DNA from: Xylogone sp. PMI_703
Taxonomy: Eukaryota; Ascomycota; Leotiomycetes
DNA: 64,000 nucleotides
Assembly (NCBI GenBank): GCA_021399445.1
Contig: JAJTUQ010000003.1
Coordinates: forward strand, 7,874,001 to 7,938,000
Reading direction: 5' to 3'
Shown here: positions 55,785 through 64,000 of the stretch, in pieces
Numbering within the stretch: the stretch's first letter is position 1
Layout of the letters: the number at the start of each line of letters is the position of its first letter
The notes under the pieces: model-generated
Seen by the model: only the letters and a program-made list of their open reading frames with translations
What the model was told of the DNA's origin: nothing
Database searches by the model: none
Translations under genes and position numbers: made by a program

Positions 55785-57502
55785 TCATCGAGCTGGTCGA
55801 TCGGCTGGTCGGCGAGCTGTCCAGATGTGCCTATACCGAGTCAATGTGTGACCAAGATAAGCCGCAAACGAAAATGTATGATAAGGAAAACGCACGAGGC
55901 AATAAATATCACGTGCATATGAGCAATCAGGGGGAAAGAGAGGACAGACAATATAGAAAATAAAAACTCACATATTGCAGTAGACGTGGTACTTCTTCGA
56001 ACAGATATCCCTCTTGGCGTCTGCCACCAGCCTGTCTACATCCGCCTTGTTCCATCCGCTCATTCTCGTCAGTGGCCCAAGCGTCAGCGCCTCCAAGCCC
56101 TGGGTGATGCCCAGATTGTACCACCGTCCAATGTCCTTCATGTGAGGATCATTCGGCCACGGGTTCATGGGGACTCGGATGACTTGCTCCTGGATCTCGA
56201 CGAATCCTTGGCGCTCCAGCATCGCTCGCGTCTCCGTATTGTAAGCAATTGGCCGGTACGCCTGGTTAGTAGCCTCATAAAGGTACCGGCCCCAGTTGAT
56301 TAGTGCCGAATTCGCAGGCAGCGATCCATCATCACAGCGCGGCCACAGATCCAGCTCTACATGCTCGAGCCATCCGTAACTTGGCTTTAAATGTCTGTAA
56401 AAAAATCCACTATTTTAGCCTTGTATTCCAGAAATTGCCCCTCTGGATGTTTTAGGAGCCAAGATATCACCACGTACCTGTAAATTTTCTGATATAGCTC
56501 GGGCCAGCTGGTTATGCTGCCGTTTAACATTCGCACGTGGATGAGATCCCAGGAATCCAGGTCCATGCCGTGCCACGGTGACTCAATATCTCGCTGGTTG
56601 AAGGTGAGATTTGGAGGAATCCTATCGGGGGCAAGATCAGTATGCTTCGCATGCAGAGCTTTCGCTTTCCAAACCGCGTACTTCTCAGGCTGTATTAAGG
56701 ATAGGTCGAGACCTAACACTTCAGCCGTGGGATATTTGCTGCAGAAAAGAAGTTTCAATTAGCCACACCATGCCCTCGTCTTTAATTTTTTTTTAAAAGA
56801 GAATATGATTCCATGAGCAGAAGAAAAGAAAAGAAAAAAAAAAGAATGAAAGCGTACTCAGCCATGTCTATAGCCCAGATGCCAGTTCCGGTTCCCAGAT
56901 CCAGGATTCGTGGGCCGCGATCCCAGTTCGGTATGAAGGGTGTGGAGTGTAATTGGTCCCTGCGAGCTACCAGAAAGAACTTGTGAAAGATGTCCATCCG
57001 GTCTTTCTCAGCCTGCATAGGACACACCAAATGATTAGCGCTACTCGAGAAGAAGGAAGCTGGAGAGCGGTGAACATCCCGCCCAGATCAGATATTGGTG
57101 GCTAACCTCATCGCATGGAAACATGTACTTTCCCTTCCGGAACCCGTGGTATAGTCTTCCATTTTCGAAGTAATCGGTAGGTGGTGGTGCGGGTCCCAGA
57201 TTCATGAGCGCGGTAGGGGCAGGGAGAGGTATTCTGGAAAGAAGTCACGGAAAAAGTCAGCGCAAGTGCGGCGAACACAGCAAAAGGTTGTGCGGGAATA
57301 AGTTTTTGGATTTTGGGTGGTTATGGGAAGCGCCACCACAGACCAGTGGAGCGTTTTCTTATTGTGAAGGCCAGAGGGCGACGCAATTGAAGGCAGCTTG
57401 GATCTGGAGGCAAGGTTGGGTGCTTCTCTTTGGGGGAATTCTCAGGAAAAAGGAAAGAGTGCTTGGTTGGGAGGGGCAGTCTACATACCCATTATTCGCC
57501 AT
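55785..57502 (-). CDS. LaeA-like S-adenosylmethionine-dependent methyltransferase
   Basis: Six exons, 57502-57489, 57233-57107, 57012-56858, 56738-56478, 56394-55972 and 55830-55785, give 341 residues. Every junction restores family text: [45 protein letters not shown] and [12 protein letters not shown]. The SAM motif I is [16 protein letters not shown] near residue 80. It continues with [16 protein letters not shown] and [13 protein letters not shown], a pattern shared by the LaeA/LlmF-type methyltransferases. LaeA is a nuclear methyltransferase-fold protein of the velvet complex that controls secondary metabolism and development. Which branch this one belongs to cannot be told by eye. Exon 1 has only 14 bases. 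An in-frame ATG 12 bases upstream (57514) would add MVLA; GCCATGG at 57502 is the better context. One donor is GTTAGC. No biosynthetic gene cluster is beside it. Confidence 0.88.
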
Positions 57503-57957
57503 GGCAAGAACCATCGAGACTCGTTGCGAGAGGAGAGCCACTGTCGCAGAGAGTGAAGAACAAGATTAATATAAGCAGGCCGTGAACGTGCCGCAGAGCA
57601 CGAGTGTTGGTAGCGGCCGCAATGGGAGTCTGGCAAGCGGCCAGCAAACAGGAGGTTGTGTTGGTGTTGCAAAAAAAAAGGTTGGAGTTGGAGGAGGTCA
57701 GTTATCATGCCGCCGCTCACAGCTGTGGTGGTAGTGGTGGTGGTGGTCGGTAGGGATGGACGGGGCCCAGGGCAAGCGTGCCAGTATGGGCCTGGACGTT
57801 GGAGCCGAAGCCCTTTCGGAGCGCTGCCACGGAACAAAGTTGCTGGATCGAGGCAGGGCGCGTCAGGCAGCGGGAGCACCAGAGTTGACAGGCGTTCTGG
57901 GGTTTGTACAAAGTAAATGTACCAGACCGTGTGGTGCGTGGTGCTGAGGAGGAGATG

Positions 57958-57972
57958 CTGCTGCTGCTGCTG
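57958..57972 (+). repeat. CTG trinucleotide repeat, five copies
   Basis: A short perfect run in non-coding DNA about 460 bases upstream of the LaeA-like start codon. Confidence 0.75.
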
Positions 57973-59140
57973 CTACTGCCTCCTGCTGTACGAGGAGCCA
58001 GGTGCTGGGTGCTGGGTGTCGAGTGCTAGTTATTGCTGGAAAATACGGTACAAGTACTCCCCTGGTCCTTCTCTCTGCCTGCCCCTCTGCTTTGCTTTCC
58101 CCCCTGCTCCCTGGCCTCTTTCGTTCTGGGGCCCGGCAAGGGCGACGGCGGCGGCAGCAGACAGGGACAATAATTAGACTTTGGAGCTCGATGGGGGCCC
58201 TGCGCTGTTTCGGCGCTGCGAGCTAACCTGGGGGCCTGCTGCTAGTGCTCGCTGGCTGCTGAGTCGTCCGTGGTAGTTAGCTCGCTGCGCAGTCGTTTGG
58301 GCGCAGAAATTATTAGTACCCGTTCCGTTGTGCTGTAGCTGCGTAGTGTCGCAAGGCCGCAGAAGGCGCTGGGTCTCTGCACCTGCCGGCGTAGCGCTGG
58401 CGTAGCGTTTTGTAGCGTTTTGTAGCGTCCGCTCCAGCACCCAAGCCCGCTCTGCACCTGGGTCACTGCACTTCCTCCGGTACTTGCACCTAACGAGCAG
58501 TGGCGAGGCGCTTGTCGGCTTGTCTGCTCTGCCTGCTTTGCTGCTCTGCTGCTTTGCTCCTGCACACTGCTGCGCTTTTTCGCGCTCGGCTGCCACTACC
58601 TCTGCTGGATGACTTGCGGGCTACGGCGCCTCCGTCTACACTGACAAGGGCCTCCCGAACGGAGAGCTTCTTGATGGGGGCACGGCCCGGTGGTGGCAAA
58701 AACAGACAGATGGGGAAAGAGTGAGATAGAGCGTGAGTAGTGAGTGAGTGAGTGACGGAGGAGATACGGTGGACTGTGGATATATGGAGGCACACAAGGG
58801 TCACAGGATGACAGACGATGATCAAGAGCTAACGGTCCACGCAAGACGAGCAACGCAAGTACCAGTAGCAGCAGGTAAGTAGGAGCAACGCTGACAAAGC
58901 TGGATGCTCGAATGCCTGACTCAGCGTTGGATAGCCAAGTGTGTGCGTGTGTACCAATCGTGCAGTTGGCAGCAGTTGGTAGCAGCTGGTGCAGTCGCTC
59001 GTGGCCAGAAGAAGTTTCAAGAGCGGTTTCTGATGCTTGCAGTCCTGGCCTGGTGTTGTACACCGTTGCACAAGACACAAGTCACAATCACAAACAACGT
59101 CAACGACCAACGACAACAATAACAATCGTAGTCGTAACCA

Positions 59141-59164
59141 AACCGCAACCGCAACCGCAACCGT
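59141..59164 (+). repeat. AACCGC hexamer repeat, nearly four copies
   Basis: Three perfect AACCGC units and one ending in T. A GCTCTT run lies 19 bases downstream. Neither unit matches the usual fungal telomere repeat. Confidence 0.8.
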
Positions 59165-59182
59165 GGAGGCTCTAGGATAGGT

Positions 59183-59206
59183 GCTCTTGCTCTTGCTCTT
59201 GCTCTT
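59183..59206 (+). repeat. GCTCTT hexamer repeat, four copies
   Basis: Four perfect copies followed by GCTGCTGCTT. A microsatellite in non-coding DNA. Confidence 0.85.
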
Positions 59207-62200
59207 GCTGCTGCTTGCTGGATGTGCCGTGACACAATGGGGACCCAACTGCCAGGCCTGATCTGGAACAGATTCTCTCCCTAGCACGTAACGGCAACGA
59301 CGTCTTCCCTGGCCTCTCCTCCTTTCCTTTCCCTTTCCCTGCCTTCCTCAGACCCGTTCACCCAGCTCCGCTGCCCCTCGACTCCGACTCGTGTCGCGCG
59401 GGTAAAAGCTCGAGGGTGCCGTCTGCGGACTGGACGCTGACTGGACGGAGCTGGAGGGCGCAGGACCCAGCAGCGTGCGCAAAGGAGGGCGAGGTCGAGA
59501 TCTTATTTGCCTGGGCTGGGAGGGATGTGAAAACCGTCGTGCTTAACGCGGGTAGCGGGCGGCAATGACTGGCCCCAGGGGGCCTGGAGGAGCGAAAGTG
59601 CGCGAAGAGGGGCGCGAAGAGCTTTGCGTGCGGTGGGCGCGCGCAAGCTGAGTCGACCTTTCCCGTTGCCAGACTCAAAAAGGTTCGAGAGATCCCCCAG
59701 ATTCCTCTCTTCCTCTCGTTTCTCCCCCTCGGTCACAGTGGGTCGCAAGTCAAGGACGGGCGATTGCTCCACCACCGGCTGTTTCGCACTGGAATCTGGC
59801 TCTTGCACCGATGCCGTGAGCCTGCTGGAGCCTACCTTTGGTTCCCTCCTTCCACAGCAGCACCACAGCAGGCAAGCCTAGTGCCTCGTAACCACGACTT
59901 AGATCCTGTTCTCCGCGAGTCTATAAGGAACGATGTGTGTTCTGCGGGTTCAACCTGCTGCTGGGACTAAGGCACGTAGCCGAACAGTGCGGATAGATGG
60001 GCGAGATGGGCTCTTGGACACGAAAAGAATGAATTGACAGGTCAGATCTGCCTGTTTATTTTACCCCGGATGCAGTGGTAGGACCTTACTGAGGTGGCGG
60101 CTTGGTGTAGATGGCCGTGACGGGTACAAGAGGCTCTTTGGTGGATTGGACACGCTGGACTGGTGCTGTCTTTGCAGCGTCAAGGCGCAACCAGAAACAG
60201 AGCCCAGTGACCAACGGGGCCCTTGGGTGGCCTCTCTGGTCTCGTGTGCTTTGTGAGATATGATAGAATGTGGGCAGAGGATCAGGACGACGAGTATTTA
60301 GTCCTGTGGGCTCTGCACTACTTGCAGTAGCACTAGTTAGCTGTAGCAGAGGTAGCCGTGACAGCGAGTGGCAGGAAGCCGTACAGCACAGTACTGTAGC
60401 ACCGTGAGGCCAAAAGAAGTGAGAGAAGTGAGAGAATTAAGGACCGAGGGAAGGTGTCTGTGATCGAGAAAGAGCCGCGTTTTGTACTGCGCTCTTCAGA
60501 GGTGCGTCTTTCCTTCCCTCTCTCTTTCTCTGCGTAACGGCTACGTTGGAGGATAGACGCACCACCAACACCAACTACTCTCGTCCCCCCTTTCCCTTTG
60601 CTTGGGTTTGCACTTTACCAACAGGCCGGGTGAGGTCTTTGTTCTAGTCGGATGGTCCAACAGCTCCCCAGCCAACGAGCAGTCAGCGAATACCAACAAA
60701 AAACCAACAAAGCCAACAGCCAACAGCGCAAAGGGCCTCCAGATGCACCCAGGATAGCGGACAGCCAACGCCGCGAGCGTGGACCGGTGGACGAGCTGGA
60801 GCCCGAACGGGCCTGGCATGAGCCACTGCCGCCTCCTGGGTGTCATACTTGTATCGGAGGATTGTGTGACGCAGGGATGCGCTGCTTGGCTGGGGGCCGG
60901 GAAGCAGAGCAGGGGCCTCAGGGCTCTCCAAGGGCTCCAGAAGGCCTTCCAGGGGCACGGGCGCTCACGCCAGCCATCACCCGGGATCTGCTGGTCGGTC
61001 CAGATACCCCTTCGGATCCTCGTCCGCCATGCTGCAGTTGTGCAGTTGCTTGGTTACCGGTTGCTGGAATACGAAGGCCATTCGATCCAGCTCATCCCGA
61101 GCGTGGAGATCCCGGGCACACCTCCTCGAAAGCTTCCTCCTTTAGGGATAACCAGGTGTTGGTTGTTGGTGATGTTGGCTCTGGAGCACCGGACAGCACC
61201 GCATTCTCCTCACTGTTGGTGCCGCCAGATTCATAAAGGAACCAACAAACCCTCTTGCGCCCCGCGGGGCTCCCAGAAAGTGCCCGCGGCAACGGGAAGA
61301 GCCCGTGAGATCCAAAGCGCTGGGAAAGATGACACACCCTGGGCTATCGATAAGTTACGGTACCGGTAGCTAGCTGACTGATCACTAAACAGCAACGTTC
61401 TACACGGTGCTGTCCAGCACGGCATTTCTGTGTCTTGCATCTCTTGGGATTCAACAAGGCCACGATCGAGGTACAGCACAGTACCGGTACTGGTACCGTA
61501 CCGTGCCTTACCGTGGGGCCCGTGACGACCACGGCGGAGGTACCTGAGAAGGAGCATGGAATCAATGCATTGGCATACGGCGGGCACACGCTATCACCAC
61601 TCACGCACAGCTGCACACCAGCAGAAAGTGCAGAAAAACGTGGACAGCACAGCGATCACCACCGCCAGGGCATAATGAGGCGCAAGCCCTCTGATCCGGG
61701 CCACGAGCATGACGCCTCGCTGGCCGAGCACGAGTGGACAATCCGGCTTGCTCTGGGAGTTGGATCGCAAGCAACCGTCCAGTACAGCAACCGTCCAGTA
61801 CGGCACCGCGCTATCGGCCATTGTGGTTACAGTACATCGGTGTAGAACTTTTGAACCGCGGCAAATACGACACGTCCCAGATCGCTTACCTTCCCCCTTG
61901 CGTGAAGCCGGGTGTCTGTGATCGCTGGACATCGGAGTGGTGATCGAGGTGATCTCTCGAGCCTCGAACCTCAAGCCTATTCCAGCACCCTCGACGGCGG
62001 GTCTGAGCCGAAAAGAACCATAACGGGCGACCCACCCAGCCAGAATGAGCACAAGGCAACGACCCGAACGCGACCAGACCGATGGGCATGGGCTGTGGGT
62101 GGTTCTACGCCGCTGTGCCCGCTACACTTGGACAGGTACGGTACAGAGCATCCAACCTACAGCCGTACGTGCAGACCAGATACAGGTCTTCAAAAGGCGT

Positions 62201-62298
62201 CCCTAGATGAGGATGGGGATGATGACGCCTGCTCACCCACTGCAGTATCCCGGGACCCTATCGTTGACTGAGCACGCACTCGTACTTGGGCTTGTATT

Positions 62299-62328
62299 GT
62301 ACCGTACTGTACCGTACTGTACCGTAAT
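62299..62328 (+). repeat. GTACCGTACT tandem repeat
   Basis: Two perfect and one partial copy of a 10-base unit that is near-palindromic (GTAC ends). Similar TACGGTAC and TACAGTAC words recur at 61.47-61.51 kb, 62.13 kb and also at about 42.50-42.55 kb, 17.0 kb and 19.08 kb. Confidence 0.75.
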
Positions 62329-63713
62329 TCCTACAGGACCATGCCAGTAGAGCGTACTTACTGTACTACTGTGTTCGCTGTGTACTCACAACGCGCGCCA
62401 GGGGGTTAGGGGGGGGTTTGTGGATGAAGAGGATCCGCCAGTCTGGGTCCGACTCCCCCTGGGCGGGTTCAAGGCGGGCTGCCGCCGGTGTGCAGCAAGC
62501 TTTTCTGGATGCGTGACGCCCACGAGCTCCCGGGGCGGTGATGCTGGACCAGGGTCCCCCTCCGCCACCAAAAGAGGAGCGGAGAGGCGAAGAGGCTCCT
62601 CCCTTTCGGCCCCCTCTCCCTTCATGTCCTTCCAGCAGTCAGGAAACGAATCAGCAGGTGCGCGCAGCATCAGGTCGTCTCTTTTTCTAGAAGGTTGTAC
62701 CTCGCCGCGCTTGGGCTGCATTGCTTCGGGTCTGCAATACCAATGCAGCATGATTGTGTATGACATAAATTGGAAGAGCGTGCTGCATGGCGAGACCAGC
62801 CCACAGTAGGCGGTATACACGCCATGGTTTCAGCACCAACGGATGTGAAGAAAAGAGAGGCAGACGACCTATCGATCGAAATAGACATGTGCGTGTTACG
62901 ACTACTTGCAGCGCCCCTTCCCTTCTAACTGAGCTAAGGAGCTCAATGGATGATGCTTCCATTCCCAATCCTGCTGCATTACTCGCTCAGCGCCGCATAC
63001 AGAGCTGGGGAGGCATTAATCTTACAGACCACCATGGTTGCACTGTTGGGTCTCTATCTGCTTGGCAGGTCCTGGATGCCATTCCGGACATGCGCTAGCT
63101 GCTTTACGTACAGGAATGGAACCACCTGATCGAGAGAGCGATTACTTTGTCGAGCCTGTCTTCCAAGCCTTACTGTCATCAGCCGTGGCCTAGAAGATGG
63201 ACAAACGCGGCAACCCGCGAACGCAGCCCCCATAGCCTATATCGACGGCTGGTATACACCATCGAATCTTTAGCTGGAATGCGAATTGTCCAACCATCGC
63301 GCTGGCATCACACCAACCACTTTGCTTCGAGTTGTTCGTGGGGACGATCATCAACAGTAGCTAATCACCCCAACCTGCCCAGCACCACCGAGTGAACCGA
63401 CACTTCCACCACCTACTGCCGCCTTCTTCCGCCCCCCTTTTCCATTGTCCTGGTTCCGCCCTGCGCAAAGTGCTGTATGAAGTTCCTCTTTTATCACTCC
63501 TGTACTGGCTCGAGTACACAATAGGAACAATGAAATGGGCTAAAAACCCAGGTCTCTGGCGCCAATCGCACCTACAACCCACCTCCACATCTCTCACAAG
63601 AGCCCCACCTCGATCTATGGTATTGGGTTCCCGTTCCATACCGCTTTTAAACTTACGCACTTCAAAGGGCTGAGTCTGAGACCCGGCTACTGTAAGCCTT
63701 TCCCTCTTCGATC

Positions 63714-64000
63714 ATGCCTCTGTCCGCTATGAACCGGAACAGCTGGAGCTACTTGTACGTCCCCAAGTCTATCAACAGACACGAGATGTTGGAATTGCCC
63801 GATTATCCTCGTGACGAATTTGCAGCAGTCTACAGTTGGGTGGTTGGAGAAATTATTCCCGGAAAAGATACCAACTTGGGTCAACTACTGGTGGATGATC
63901 TTTTCTCACACTTCTCTTTCTCTTTCCTTCTCCCTTTCTCCCTCATACGGCGCGCTCTCTCGCCAGCTTTTAGACACTCACGCCAAGTCAGCTCGTCGTG
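63714..64000 (+). CDS. Possible gene start cut by the window edge
   Basis: An ATG at 63714 opens a frame that stays open for 95 codons to the window end. The first 60 residues (such as LYVPKSINRHEMLELPDYPR) look protein-like; the later part is Ser/Phe-rich from a CT-rich stretch and is more likely intron. The family is not recognised. It may be spurious. Confidence 0.25.
   Translation, partial: MPLSAMNRNSWSYLYVPKSINRHEMLELPDYPRDEFAAVYSWVVGEIIPGKDTNLGQLLVDDLFSHFSFSFLLPFSLIRRALSPAFRHSRQVSSS

Larger units (their letters stand above)
57503..63713. other. GC-richer gene-poor region upstream of the LaeA-like gene
   Basis: Over 6.2 kb there is no gene I can support. The DNA is GC-richer than the rest and full of CAG/CTG, TACGGTAC and other short repeats. 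Open frames as long as 194 codons occur (60652-61236, +), but they overlap on both strands and are Pro/Arg/Gly-rich as expected from composition. The first 1-2 kb is likely the promoter and leader region of the LaeA-like gene, which is transcribed leftwards. Confidence 0.4.

Noticed and set aside
59141..59206. Hexamer repeats considered as an interstitial telomere
   Set aside because: AACCGC and GCTCTT do not match TTAGGG or common fungal variants.
60652..61369. Long plus-strand open frames of 194-196 codons
   Set aside because: Two different frames are open over the same DNA, both Pro/Gly/Arg-rich as expected of GC-rich sequence, and no domain is recognised.
1..64000. CRISPR array or bacterial mobile element
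   Set aside because: No regularly spaced repeats; spliceosomal introns and a eukaryotic gene set show nuclear fungal DNA.

Overview
This window is nuclear DNA from a filamentous ascomycete (Pezizomycotina). The genes have short spliceosomal introns, mostly with GTAAGT-type donors and CTAAC/CTRAC-type branch sites. A fungal tRNA-Ser(CGA) carries a short intron. The gene set includes Sfp1-like, Cdc20, Toa1, Rcf2-like and LaeA-like genes. The DUF7918 gene and the caspase-like relic suggest Leotiomycetes (Helotiales), but that placement is inference.

Layout. 1-4.4 kb: AT-rich relic zone with a zinc-knuckle ORF broken by a TGA, tRNA-Ser(CGA), and a frameshifted caspase-like gene. 4.8-5.5 kb: uridylate kinase. 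8.9-9.7 kb: Rcf2-like mitochondrial protein. 13.0-15.2 kb: three-exon Sfp1-like zinc-finger factor with a long ATG-free leader. 15.2-24.2 kb: gene desert with an SF1 helicase relic near 22 kb. 24.2-46.5 kb: the gene-rich core. It holds a kelch protein, Dus3, a BAP31-like ER protein, a DUF7918 protein, TFIIA large subunit, a kelch-BTB Ral2-like protein, Cdc20 and a vacuolar-type Ca2+/H+ exchanger. 47.4-50.2 kb: more relics, including a Gag-like zinc knuckle. 50-55.8 kb: no convincing gene. 55.8-57.5 kb: a six-exon LaeA-like methyltransferase. 57.5-63.7 kb: GC-richer, low-complexity, gene-poor DNA with TACGGTAC/TACAGTAC-type repeats.

The intact genes are mainly housekeeping: nucleotide metabolism, tRNA modification, transcription initiation, cell-cycle APC activation, ER membrane, respiratory chain and calcium storage. 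They do not form an operon-like or clustered pathway. Splice junctions were placed by hand, and every model closes in frame to a stop codon. The least ordinary items are the decayed caspase-like gene, the zinc knuckle whose cysteine codon position is a TGA, the very large histidine-rich loop of the Ca2+ exchanger, and the isolation of the LaeA-like regulator beside about 6 kb of repeat-rich non-coding DNA. I found no clear evidence of a wholly new system.
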